Source: SIG440 sp045648175 (GTDB lineage: Bacteria > Bacillota > Clostridia > Monoglobales > Monoglobaceae). From it: a stretch of 11,008 nucleotides of DNA. The stretch covers positions 1 through 11,008 of the forward strand of contig JAZRNN010000033.1 of NCBI GenBank assembly GCA_045648175.1, given 5' to 3'. The notes beneath the pieces were generated by a model. It was not told the origin of the DNA and searched no databases. It saw only the letters and a list, made by a program, of their open reading frames with translations. Position numbers and translations under genes: made by a program. Positions 1 through 7,281 of the stretch are shown one piece after another; the first letter of the stretch is position 1, and each line of letters opens with the position of its first letter.

Positions 1-749
1 GCGTAAGTCATCATAAAAACGAAATGGCATTGATCAAGAATATCATCCCGACACTTTGATAAGCTGCGGATCATTTCTTCATATTGTTCGGCGGTGGTTG
101 CGGTATGCCCACACAGAACAATGATCTTGTCAAGCGGAAAATCAAAGAACTCCCTATCCCTCACCTTATCATGTAATGGTTCATACCCAAGCATCGTTGC
201 CACCATTTTTTTAGGGTACTGTATTACGTAAGATTTACTTTTGTATACATTGCCTGTTTTCTCATTGAACTTCTTTAAGGTGTTCAAATTAGGCAAGATA
301 ATGTGGTCAGCCACACGATTCATCTTGCTAAAGAAGCAATTGGTCAGCTTCCCGTTTCTTAAAACATCACTTCCGAAATATACGGGAATTACTTTTTTGA
401 AATACTTGTGATACCTTGATACCCAAACGGAGCTTTGCCAACTGCAGTAAAGGATAAAGCACATATCGTATGACTCATTAAATCGGCACTCATTGCGCAA
501 AGTTCGTTCCATTCTCATTAAGTTAAGAACTGCCCTTACTTTTCCATTCTTTGAACGGCTAAGTTTTTCAGTATTAACCACTTTAACTGCATGGTGAACA
601 TAGAACGATTCGATTTCCGGCACTAAATCACTTGTATATTCTGTGTTGAAAAGCGTCACTTGATTTTCAGAGTTGTCAACAAGCAGCGTATCAATAAAAT
701 TCACGGTATGCTGTAAATTGGCAGCACCTATAATAAGAATCTTTTTCAT
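1..749 (-). CDS. Putative glycosyltransferase, C-terminus cut by window edge
   Basis: Reading from an ATG at 749 there is an open frame of 249 codons with no stop before the left edge, so the C-terminal part lies outside. The protein starts MKKILIIGAANLQHTVNFID, a hydrophobic beta strand followed by a helix, as in the N-terminal Rossmann domain of GT-B glycosyltransferases. Residues 123-128 (VYFGSDV) resemble the 'GSD' segment of TDP-Fuc4NAc transferase (WecF-like) and related capsule glycosyltransferases, and HIILPN at 149-154 is the kind of strand seen before the C-terminal domain. It starts 3 bases after the acyltransferase stop, so it is the next operon gene. The likely role is adding one sugar to the lipid-linked repeat unit at the inner membrane face. 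The family is a guess from short motifs; the nucleotide-sugar-binding half is missing, so donor and acceptor cannot be named. Confidence 0.65.
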   Translation of the reverse strand, partial: MKKILIIGAANLQHTVNFIDTLLVDNSENQVTLFNTEYTSDLVPEIESFYVHHAVKVVNTEKLSRSKNGKVRAVLNLMRMERTLRNECRFNESYDMCFILYCSWQSSVWVSRYHKYFKKVIPVYFGSDVLRNGKLTNCFFSKMNRVADHIILPNLNTLKKFNEKTGNVYKSKSYVIQYPKKMVATMLGYEPLHDKVRDREFFDFPLDKIIVLCGHTATTAEQYEEMIRSLSKCRDDILDQCHFVFMMTY

Positions 750-752
750 ACC

Positions 753-1268
753 CTAACGCTCCTTTACAACCTTTGCCGGATTTCCTGTACAAACGCTATA
801 CGCAGGAACATCTTTGGTCACAACCGCTCCTGCTCCAATCACGCATCCGTCTCCAATATGTACGCCGGGGAGAATTATAACTCTTGCACCGATCCATACA
901 TCGTTGCCTATACTTACAGGTCTTTCCGGCTGATAACCTTGTTTTTGCATAGGCACATCTTTATTCTGAAATTCATGATTGGTTGTGTAGATCAAAACAT
1001 CCGGCCCCATCATAACATTATCGCCTATTGATACGGTTCCTTGAATGATGCAATTTACACCAAGACCAGAGTTATTTCCGATAGACAACCTGCGGCCGAA
1101 CGTTGCCCCTTTTTCTATATTGATATTTTCACCTGCATAGGCAATTATTTTTTTACAAAAATACCCTCTTAATTTCATTCCAAACCGCATGATCTTTGAA
1201 GATGAGGATGGAAGTCTTTTACATAGCAGGTAAGCGATATAGTTTATCCCCAATACAATCTTTTTCAT
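753..1268 (-). CDS. Hexapeptide-repeat O-acetyltransferase (WcaF/maltose acetyltransferase type)
   Basis: The 171-residue protein is a left-handed beta-helix acyltransferase. Repeated [IVL]-G-x-x hexapeptides run from about residue 62 to 153 (LSIGNNSGLGV, VSIGDNVMMG, VSIGNDVWIGARV, IGDGCVIGAGAVV). The loop TTNHEF (95-100) contains the histidine expected to deprotonate the acceptor hydroxyl, and the C-terminal GNPAK (162-166) is the family hallmark of CoA-dependent sugar O-acetyltransferases. Length fits the small sugar acetyltransferases. The N-terminal 45 residues are basic and hydrophobic and may hold it against the membrane. Its start has a good site, GAGGT, just upstream. It lies 20 bases after the flippase gene and 3 bases before the next glycosyltransferase. 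It probably acetylates a sugar of the repeat unit; a serine acetyltransferase role is unlikely in this setting. Substrate unknown. Confidence 0.9.
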   Translation of the reverse strand: MKKIVLGINYIAYLLCKRLPSSSSKIMRFGMKLRGYFCKKIIAYAGENINIEKGATFGRRLSIGNNSGLGVNCIIQGTVSIGDNVMMGPDVLIYTTNHEFQNKDVPMQKQGYQPERPVSIGNDVWIGARVIILPGVHIGDGCVIGAGAVVTKDVPAYSVCTGNPAKVVKER

Positions 1269-1288
1269 AGTCTACCTCATACCAAGAA

Positions 1289-2737
1289 TTATCCGCTTTT
1301 CCTGCGAAGAAGTCTGTTTTTTATTTGCTCTAGGTTTTTCAATAGCAACAGAACTGTTTTTGAATATATGATAGTTGTCAAAACAATCCCACCAACTGCA
1401 ACCAGCATTTTCACAATGCCTTGATTGAAGAAACTACTAAAAACAGCTGTTATGGTGAATAAAGCCATGCAAATAATCAGTTTTGCATAATTATCGCTAC
1501 ATCTGTAATAATGCTCACCTATAATCGACTTTATAATGAGCATTGTCAAAGATGATATTGCGTTTGCTATTGCCGCTCCAACAATTCCAAATCTGGGAAT
1601 TAACAACAGACAGGACAGAACGTTTACAACAATGCTGACCGCATATGTCGGAAGCTTCATATAGGTCTTTTTAGATAATTCAATTCCCAATCCCAATGTT
1701 TCTGATATTGTTTCAGAAATAGGAGCGATCATAAGCAGTCCCATGATTGCTTTACTCGCCCAATATTTTTCATCGACCAAAATCAGATATACCAAATCCT
1801 GAAACGCTATGATCCCAAACCCGCAAGTAATAAGAAGATATGCAACTATGTGATGCATCTTTTGGATTTTCGTTTGTTCGTTTCGATATTCATATACAAA
1901 CGGTGTCCAAAAGGTATTAAGACCAGCCTGTACGATTGTAATGATGCCTGCCATTGTTACAGCATTTGAATATATGCCTATCATTTCATACTCAACATAA
2001 TTGTTCAAAATAAGTTGAGATAATGATGTATTAAGCATAATGATAAAGACCGTTGGGAATAGCGGAATTCCATATTTCAGAAGTTCTTTCGTGACTTTCT
2101 TGTTATAATCAGCAGGCTCTTTGCGGCATTTGCTGACCGCCGCTGTCACAAATACAAGACCAACAAAGAATAGTAAAGCCGTTCTAAAGAATATGGCATA
2201 CTCAGCCGAAGGTTTAATCAACGCAACACAAACAAACGAAATTTTTATAATGATCGTTGAAAGCACCGATTGAACGAAAAACAGCCAAATGTTATTATCC
2301 ATTCTTGCTTTCAGATTTGCATACCGCATTAGCATGGTTGCCAATACATATAAAATTAAACAGAGGTAAATAAAGAGGGACGAATAACCAATAATCCCAT
2401 CCGAAATAGACTTCCACATTATTAAAGTGATAAGCGTAGTCGGAATGACTAAAATTGAAGAAAACGAAAGGCAAAGTTTGAACATGGACCCGGAAGTATT
2501 TTTTCCCAACGGTTCATTGTAGAATCTGACATACGCCTGATCAAATCCCATATATACAAAAGGGATAATGATGTTGGCATAGGAGATCAACATATTAACC
2601 TTTCCCAGTTCTTCTGGGACAAAAACCGCTGTTGTTATCGGTGTAGCGATTAAACTGATAATGCAGTTCACCCAAGAAGCCATTGAAAATCCGAAGATTC
2701 GGCTTGCAAATTTTGTCCCGGCATTTTCATCCTTCAT
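1289..2737 (-). CDS. wzx: Wzx-type polysaccharide repeat-unit flippase
   Basis: This is a 482-residue polytopic membrane protein of the MOP/MATE superfamily (polysaccharide biosynthesis family). Hydrophobic segments alternate along the whole length, about 12-14 helices, beginning near residue 13 (FGFSMASWVNCIISLIATPI). The FVPEELGKVNM and FDQAYVRFYNE segments after helix 1 and helix 2 resemble flippases from Gram-positive capsule clusters. It should move undecaprenyl-diphosphate-linked repeat units from the inner to the outer membrane face for the polymerase encoded just upstream in the operon. The frame also opens at a GTG 12 bases earlier (2749), but that codon lies inside the AGGTGG ribosome binding site (2746-2751), which sits 8 bases before the ATG at 2737, so the ATG is preferred. 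A teichoic-acid-type exporter role is the main alternative. Confidence 0.9.
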   Translation of the reverse strand: MKDENAGTKFASRIFGFSMASWVNCIISLIATPITTAVFVPEELGKVNMLISYANIIIPFVYMGFDQAYVRFYNEPLGKNTSGSMFKLCLSFSSILVIPTTLITLIMWKSISDGIIGYSSLFIYLCLILYVLATMLMRYANLKARMDNNIWLFFVQSVLSTIIIKISFVCVALIKPSAEYAIFFRTALLFFVGLVFVTAAVSKCRKEPADYNKKVTKELLKYGIPLFPTVFIIMLNTSLSQLILNNYVEYEMIGIYSNAVTMAGIITIVQAGLNTFWTPFVYEYRNEQTKIQKMHHIVAYLLITCGFGIIAFQDLVYLILVDEKYWASKAIMGLLMIAPISETISETLGLGIELSKKTYMKLPTYAVSIVVNVLSCLLLIPRFGIVGAAIANAISSLTMLIIKSIIGEHYYRCSDNYAKLIICMALFTITAVFSSFFNQGIVKMLVAVGGIVLTTIIYSKTVLLLLKNLEQIKNRLLRRKSG

Positions 2738-2745
2738 ACGTTTCC

Positions 2746-2751
2746 CCACCT
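2746..2751 (-). promoter_or_regulatory. Ribosome binding site fixing the flippase start
   Basis: AGGTGG on the minus strand lies 8 bases before the ATG at 2737. It overlaps the alternative in-frame GTG at 2749-2747, which itself has no purine-rich site upstream. This favours the ATG. Confidence 0.7.
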
Positions 2752-2770
2752 GTTTCAGTTTTGTGCTGCT

Positions 2771-4087
2771 TTAGGAATAGATAGATTGGTTGTGTTCTGC
2801 TGCATTTGAACGATCAATCAGTATATCTATCATCGGAATAAGCGTAAACATCGCAGTATAGGCATGAAAATACTCAAAGGGATTAACAACAACCATAAAA
2901 AGCATTGTTATGATATAGGTGTTGTAATAAACCCAACACTCTTTCTTTAACGCTTTGACAAAAATCATTATAACAGGAATTGCCCCTAATATCCCATGCT
3001 GTGCAAGCAAGTCACAGAGTGCAGAGTGCATGCCAAGCCCATTATTTCTCAATTCGGAATATATATTTCCCGACTTAAAACCAACTCCGATCATTGGGTT
3101 TTTCCAAAATGTTTCCCACGACCGAGCCACATATCCAAATCTCTCGTCAATATAATTCTCATACGTGGAATCTGCGCCGGAATAAGCCATTCTCTGTCCC
3201 ACGCTGTTAAATCTACGTAGTATCACATTATCTGTACCGTCTCTCGTAATTTCGATGATCCACTCACCAATCTCTTGAATATTGAGCAAAACCAATAGCG
3301 AAACGGAAACCAACAATATGGTCATTACAAATTTATTGAGATCGCTTCTCGAACTGTCGTTTCGCCACATTTTTCTTGTTATGGATAAAATCACACCTAC
3401 GGCACATGAAATCAGCGTTAATGTGCTTTCCGTCTTTATTAGCAAGTAGAATAAGATAACGACTAATACAAAGAAAAGGCATTTTAATGATTTTTTTATA
3501 ATATTTCTATTGATAAATCGCTCAAAAAGATAAACGCACAGTATGGCTGATCCAAACGCTATGGCATATCCACCGCCAATAGCAATATTATCAAAGGCAT
3601 AAAAATCACTTGCCAGAGTTCTTGCGGCAGAGGGCACCGCAATATAAAATGCAATGGCTTTCATAGAAAAGAACGTCCATACCGCAAGAGTACATACTAC
3701 AACAAACTTTAATTCTCTTGGATTATTTCTTTCTTTATAATATTTGAATTGTAGTACACAAGCAAACAACAAAACATATTTTGCAATATATTCCATCGTG
3801 TTGATTGCATCACCATATACCAAACTTGTAAAGAAGTAATAAAAAAGAAACAGTATCACCCATATTGCTGTTTTATTATTAATCGCTTTGCTAAATGAGT
3901 GCAAGTCCTCTACTAACGCCATAAATGCCCAAAGTGCAAACAGAGCAATGAGCATGTAATTGTGAAGTTGACTTGAATAACCCGAAATATAATATGATGC
4001 ATATATAAGATACAATATTGCACTAATGCCAATTCCTCGTCGCACGGTTACGCGATTAGATCCACTAACCACTCTCACATTTACCAT
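2771..4087 (-). CDS. wzy: Wzy-type O-antigen/capsule polymerase (O-antigen ligase family)
   Basis: The 438-residue membrane protein has about 10-12 hydrophobic helices with a large, more polar loop at roughly 275-355. That loop carries NPMIGVGF (330-337) followed by HSALCDLLAQHGILG (354-368). This 'G-x-G ... H-x3-L/D ... G-x-x-G' arrangement is characteristic of the Wzy_C/O-antigen ligase family, in which the extracellular loop catalyses glycan transfer from one undecaprenyl-diphosphate to another. It precedes the flippase gene by about 33 bases, a common Wzx/Wzy pairing. An in-frame TGA at 4093-4091 limits the start to the ATG at 4087. A GGAGGT site (4100-4105) lies 12 bases upstream, slightly far. 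Polymerase is favoured over ligase because of the flippase and glycosyltransferase neighbours; these proteins cannot be told apart by sequence alone. Confidence 0.85.
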   Translation of the reverse strand: MVNVRVVSGSNRVTVRRGIGISAILYLIYASYYISGYSSQLHNYMLIALFALWAFMALVEDLHSFSKAINNKTAIWVILFLFYYFFTSLVYGDAINTMEYIAKYVLLFACVLQFKYYKERNNPRELKFVVVCTLAVWTFFSMKAIAFYIAVPSAARTLASDFYAFDNIAIGGGYAIAFGSAILCVYLFERFINRNIIKKSLKCLFFVLVVILFYLLIKTESTLTLISCAVGVILSITRKMWRNDSSRSDLNKFVMTILLVSVSLLVLLNIQEIGEWIIEITRDGTDNVILRRFNSVGQRMAYSGADSTYENYIDERFGYVARSWETFWKNPMIGVGFKSGNIYSELRNNGLGMHSALCDLLAQHGILGAIPVIMIFVKALKKECWVYYNTYIITMLFMVVVNPFEYFHAYTAMFTLIPMIDILIDRSNAAEHNQSIYS

Positions 4088-4112
4088 TGCTCAACATGCA
4101 CCTCCGTTCGTT

Positions 4113-5081
4113 TCAAATAATAGAATTGACAAAATCTTTTACTTCGTCAAGGATAGCAATATTATAATTCTGCAGGGATTTTTTCGCTTTTTTCTTGTTA
4201 AGCACGCGGCTTATAAATGCAAAGAAAACCGTGGGGTAGATGAAGCATTTGAAGAGCATACTCAGTCCCCTTTTTTTCTCCCCATCACGATAAAATGCCC
4301 ATGCCACTTCTGTCATATTATGAGCAATTACCAACCGCTTTTTGTGTGTACTATATTTGTTAAGCACAGGCCCTATTGACTTAAAATAATCATTTTTAAG
4401 CTCTACCAATCTTGTGGCTGTCGGCCTGTTGCCCGTATCGCTGCAATCAATAATCGTCAATATCTGGTCAATAAATCCGATCTTATACATGGATGTAAAA
4501 TATGAGAGGAGCTGAACCTCCTGGTGTCTTTCGAGTCTTTCGTCAAAGTATCCTGCTTTATCCAAACAAGAGTGTCTTAATAACAGGGTGCAAGTTGAGA
4601 CATTAAGCCGCTTTGACATAATATCAAAGTTCTGCTTTGCATCAGCTTTCCAAATTTCAGAGATATGATCTTGTTTCCCATGCAAATAATATATTTTTCT
4701 TGTGCTGACTCCGCCATAGCTTTCATCGAGTTTCGATAATGCGTCAACCTGCAATTCGATTTTCCCCGGCATCCATAAATCATCATCATCAAGAAAAGCA
4801 ATATATTCACCGACTGCACGACGGATTCCGGCATTTCTCGCCGCAGCTCCGTTAATGTGACGATTTTGTGTTACTAAGAATAAATTTTCATAATTCAAGG
4901 ATTTAATCAATTCAGCAACATTTTGGCTATATTCATCACCAGGTTCATTGTCATCCACAACTAATATTTCAATATTTTTATAAGTTTGTTCAGCAACGCT
5001 TTTTATCGCTCGTTTTAATGTGTCCGAACGTTTGTAAGTTGGAATGATTACACTTACCAATCCTTTACCGTACTTATCCAT
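4113..5081 (-). CDS. Family 2 glycosyltransferase
   Basis: The 322-residue protein has a complete GT-A domain at its N-terminus. VSVIIPTYKR (9-18) is the nucleotide-binding strand, ILVVDDNE (39-46) carries the uridine-contacting Asp, ARNAGIRRA (81-89) is the usual helix, and FLDDDDLW (96-103) is the metal-binding DXD-type motif. A likely catalytic acidic segment, ERHQEVQLL, follows at about 184-192. After residue 220 the chain is helical and basic (for example KKKAKK near 296), as in membrane-associated capsule glycosyltransferases. The start is secure: AAAGGTG lies about 4-5 bases before the ATG and a TGA stop is in frame 2 codons upstream. It is the first gene after the 130-base gap and is followed 25 bases later by the polymerase. 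It should add one sugar of the repeat unit; sugar and linkage are not predictable. Confidence 0.92.
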   Translation of the reverse strand: MDKYGKGLVSVIIPTYKRSDTLKRAIKSVAEQTYKNIEILVVDDNEPGDEYSQNVAELIKSLNYENLFLVTQNRHINGAAARNAGIRRAVGEYIAFLDDDDLWMPGKIELQVDALSKLDESYGGVSTRKIYYLHGKQDHISEIWKADAKQNFDIMSKRLNVSTCTLLLRHSCLDKAGYFDERLERHQEVQLLSYFTSMYKIGFIDQILTIIDCSDTGNRPTATRLVELKNDYFKSIGPVLNKYSTHKKRLVIAHNMTEVAWAFYRDGEKKRGLSMLFKCFIYPTVFFAFISRVLNKKKAKKSLQNYNIAILDEVKDFVNSII

Positions 5082-5211
5082 TTTTCACCTTTCATACCCG
5101 ATAGCCGGTCATAATCATAGGATTTCTGCTTACTCACATACTTTAAAAATCATTATTGGCATTCATGTATTAGAAAACTACATTATGCCTGACGACCAAA
5201 GCCCTTAAAAT
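5082..5211 (-). other. Only non-coding gap in the cluster (130 bases)
   Basis: Every other junction in the window is an overlap or a gap of about 35 bases or less. Here 130 AT-rich bases separate the tagD-like gene from the next glycosyltransferase. All minus-strand ATG frames in it are under 10 codons. I see no stem-loop followed by a T run, so no intrinsic terminator, and no riboswitch-like fold by eye. The best promoter-like pair is described separately and is weak. The gap may hold an internal promoter or mark a junction between two gene blocks. Confidence 0.6.
5182..5209 (-). promoter_or_regulatory. Weak candidate internal promoter
   Basis: On the minus strand TTTAAG (5209-5204) and CATAAT (5187-5182) are separated by 16 bases. 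The -10 element matches TATAAT in 5 of 6 positions but the -35 matches TTGACA in only 3 of 6, and no extended -10 TG is present. It would drive the glycosyltransferase, polymerase, flippase, acyltransferase and downstream genes. Such matches arise easily by chance in AT-rich DNA. Confidence 0.2.
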
Positions 5212-5604
5212 TTATCTTTTTTCTAAATCTTTCTTTATTTGTGTTGTAGAAATTTCAGGTGTTCTCGGCAAATAAATCACCTCACACATATCAGAAAGAA
5301 AATCAAATTTTCCTTTCCAATCATCTCCCATAACAAAGGTATCTATATGGTATTCTTTAATATCGTTACGCTTCTGCTCCCAATTTTCTTCAGGAATTAC
5401 TAGATCCACGTAGCGAATTGCTTCAAGCAAGGCTTTTCGCTTTTCGTAAGAAAAATAACATTTTTTCTTCTTTTCGTTCCAATTAAATTCATCTGTAGAA
5501 AGCACAACCACTAAATAGTCGCCTTGTTCCTTTGCTCTCCTCAATAAATTTATATGACCGTAATGAAGTAAGTCAAATGTACCGTATGTAATTACTTTTT
5601 TCAT
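5212..5604 (-). CDS. tagD: Glycerol-3-phosphate cytidylyltransferase (TagD type)
   Basis: This 130-residue protein makes CDP-glycerol from CTP and sn-glycerol 3-phosphate in the cytoplasm. It is full length and matches TagD/GCT along its whole sequence: GTFDLLHYGH (8-17) holds the HxGH nucleotide-binding motif, YEKRKALLEAIRYVDLVIPE (54-73) and MGDDWKGKFDFL (92-103) are typical of the glycerol-phosphate enzymes, and RTPEISTTQIK (114-124) is the second cytidylyltransferase signature. The GDDW-x-GKFDFL stretch argues for glycerol 3-phosphate rather than choline or ethanolamine phosphate. Its ATG overlaps the LicD stop as ATGA, with GGGGGAG upstream, implying translational coupling. Because no TagB/TagF polymerase is in the window, the CDP-glycerol probably feeds decoration of the repeat unit, perhaps through the LicD protein, rather than a poly(glycerol phosphate) chain. 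That last link is inference. Confidence 0.93.
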   Translation of the reverse strand: MKKVITYGTFDLLHYGHINLLRRAKEQGDYLVVVLSTDEFNWNEKKKKCYFSYEKRKALLEAIRYVDLVIPEENWEQKRNDIKEYHIDTFVMGDDWKGKFDFLSDMCEVIYLPRTPEISTTQIKKDLEKR

Positions 5605-6422
5605 TTGGTCTCCCCCAAATATGATTTATCTAAATCGCATACCAAATAATCGTGATGTGTAATCTGTTGTTCTTTTGGTGGCATCTGCCTCCAATTTCCA
5701 TATAAGTGTGTCAAATATCTATCATAATCTTCCACACCATACACTTCTATTTTTTCAAACTTATATAGTTTGGGGACACCAAATATCTCTTTTTCCATAA
5801 TTTCTTTTTTCCCCCAGGCACCATATAAATTCCCTATAATATCAAAAGAATCATAATCTCTTTGTTTGCACATAGTGTCGATAGACAGCATCAATTTTTT
5901 ATTTTTGATAATCAAATCCGGTATCAATCTTGCAAGACAAATAGAAATGTTTTTATACCATTTTCTTTCTCTGCGGATGGCACAGGTTCTCGTAAGCAAC
6001 AAATTATACTTTAAATAGATGGGGGCAATGTAAGTGTCTATTTCCTGTACCGTATCTGACACACCATCAAGAGGAAACACATCGATAAATATTCCTCGCT
6101 TGATTTTAAACCGGTTGTTTTCAACGAGTGTGCTTTTTGTATCATAGATTTTGGCATAGCCGTAAAAAAAATCTTTATTGTGCGTGTCAATCCCTTCTAT
6201 TACAAAATCGCCAAATTTTATATCTTTTGTTAGCTTCAAAAAAGCATCATAATCTTTTCTGGGCAGACCGACATCTATATCATCATCCCACGGAATAAAG
6301 CCCTCATGCCTTGCCGCTCCCAGCATCGTACCGCCGAGCATATAATATCTAAGATGGTGCTTTACACAAAAATTATGAAACCACTCAAAAATCGCCACTA
6401 ATCTGCCTTGCATTTCAGTCAT
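5601..6422 (-). CDS. LicD-family phosphotransferase
   Basis: The 273-residue protein belongs to the LicD/fukutin-like nucleotidyltransferase-fold family, which transfers phosphocholine or other phospho-alcohols from a CDP-linked donor to surface glycans. The diagnostic N-terminal block is intact: MLGGTMLGAARHEGFIPW (28-45) followed by DDDIDVGLPRKDY (46-58), where the Asp residues bind metal. IFIDVFPLDG (111-120) and the C-terminal YLTHLYGNWRQMPP then HH (236-257) also fit. The frame opens at a GTG (6446) that overlaps the upstream glycosyltransferase stop, but the ATG at 6422 has GGAGAG at 6429-6434 with 6 bases spacing, so it is preferred. The stop overlaps the start of the TagD-like gene. 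With TagD next to it, glycerol phosphate is the most economical guess for the transferred group; choline cannot be excluded, though no choline kinase or uptake gene is visible. Confidence 0.88.
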   Translation of the reverse strand: MTEMQGRLVAIFEWFHNFCVKHHLRYYMLGGTMLGAARHEGFIPWDDDIDVGLPRKDYDAFLKLTKDIKFGDFVIEGIDTHNKDFFYGYAKIYDTKSTLVENNRFKIKRGIFIDVFPLDGVSDTVQEIDTYIAPIYLKYNLLLTRTCAIRRERKWYKNISICLARLIPDLIIKNKKLMLSIDTMCKQRDYDSFDIIGNLYGAWGKKEIMEKEIFGVPKLYKFEKIEVYGVEDYDRYLTHLYGNWRQMPPKEQQITHHDYLVCDLDKSYLGETK

Positions 6423-6428
6423 ATATAT

Positions 6429-6434
6429 CTCTCC
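6429..6434 (-). promoter_or_regulatory. Ribosome binding site fixing the LicD start
   Basis: GGAGAG on the minus strand lies 6 bases before the ATG at 6422. The upstream in-frame GTG at 6446-6444 is preceded only by a weak TTGAGAAA stretch, so the ATG is the better start. Confidence 0.65.
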
Positions 6435-6442
6435 ATTCAAAA

Positions 6443-7273
6443 TCACTTTCTCAATAGGGTTCTATATGCAACCTTTTTCATCCATGCAGGCATATAAATA
6501 AAAACTCTTATATAGAGTTTATTCAACAGAGCTTTTCCGTTCCCTATCAGTCCCGCTTTTTTTAGATAACCCTGCAACATATCCCAATCTTGGATTTCTC
6601 TTTTATCGCTTCGTCTCTCTATAAAACCTGCTCCAACCCTTACATTGACACATATCTGGCTGATATTATGTAATTTCAACCCTGCACACACAGCATCAAC
6701 CCAAAGCTTATAATCTTCAAGTTTTCCGAAATTCTCACTATAACCGCCAAGTTTCACAATATCGCTTTTTTTGAACACAACTGTTACATGGTTCATCGCG
6801 TTTCGTGTTTTTAGCATATCAACAATTTGATCATGATCTTGCGGAACAATCCGTGCCTGCAAAGGTGTTTTTTCGTCATCTTCAAATTCAGTTATTCCGC
6901 CTCCGAGAACCGAAATATCGGGATTATCAGTCATATAGGCAAGTTCAAGTGCAAACCTGTTGGGTAATGCCACATCATCCGAGTCCATTCTTGCAACATA
7001 TTCATACTTGCAGTATTCAAGTCCGGTATTCAATGCAGCAGCAAGGCCCGCGTTTACCTCCTTCGGTATAACGGTAAACTCAATGCCGATATCACTTAAT
7101 ATAGACTGCATTTTTTGTATATTAGCATCTACTTCCACCGGAACCGGACCGTCCTTAACCAACACAAGTTGTGCCGGCTTTAGGGTTTGGTCAATTGTAA
7201 CACTTTGAATGGCTCTTAATAGATAATCTGCATTATCACTCTCATAAACTGACATTAAAACGGAAAACTTCAT
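6443..7273 (-). CDS. Family 2 glycosyltransferase, AmsE-like
   Basis: The 276-residue protein is a GT-A family 2 glycosyltransferase of the AmsE (amylovoran) type. SVLMSVYESDN (4-14), LVLVKDGP (36-43), NAGLAAALNTGLEYC (74-88), VARMDSDDVALPNRF (93-107, the metal-binding DXD), LGGGITEF (123-130), NHVTVVFKKS (161-170) and GKLEDYKLW (183-191, the acidic catalytic segment) occur in the usual order and spacing. RVGAGFIERR near 212-221 and a basic C-terminal end finish the domain. GAGGTAG lies just before the ATG and overlaps the stop codon of the aminotransferase gene, 8 bases upstream, so translation is probably coupled. It should act on the lipid-linked acceptor at the cytoplasmic membrane face, perhaps early in repeat-unit assembly, since it is the first glycosyltransferase after the initiating enzyme. 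Sugar specificity is not predictable. Confidence 0.93.
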   Translation of the reverse strand: MKFSVLMSVYESDNADYLLRAIQSVTIDQTLKPAQLVLVKDGPVPVEVDANIQKMQSILSDIGIEFTVIPKEVNAGLAAALNTGLEYCKYEYVARMDSDDVALPNRFALELAYMTDNPDISVLGGGITEFEDDEKTPLQARIVPQDHDQIVDMLKTRNAMNHVTVVFKKSDIVKLGGYSENFGKLEDYKLWVDAVCAGLKLHNISQICVNVRVGAGFIERRSDKREIQDWDMLQGYLKKAGLIGNGKALLNKLYIRVFIYMPAWMKKVAYRTLLRK

Positions 7274-7281
7274 ATTCTACC

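Noticed and set aside
2738..2749. GTG at 2749 as the flippase start
   Set aside because: The GTG is part of the AGGTGG ribosome binding site of the ATG at 2737 and has no site of its own.
4064..4097. Short frame from the ATG at 4097, overlapping the polymerase start (about 10 codons)
   Set aside because: The ATG is only 2 bases after the GGAGGT site, the peptide is tiny and has no signature; more likely chance.
4577..4834. An 85-codon minus-strand frame inside the family 2 glycosyltransferase gene
   Set aside because: It lies in another frame within the conserved GT-A domain, and no domain is recognisable in its translation.
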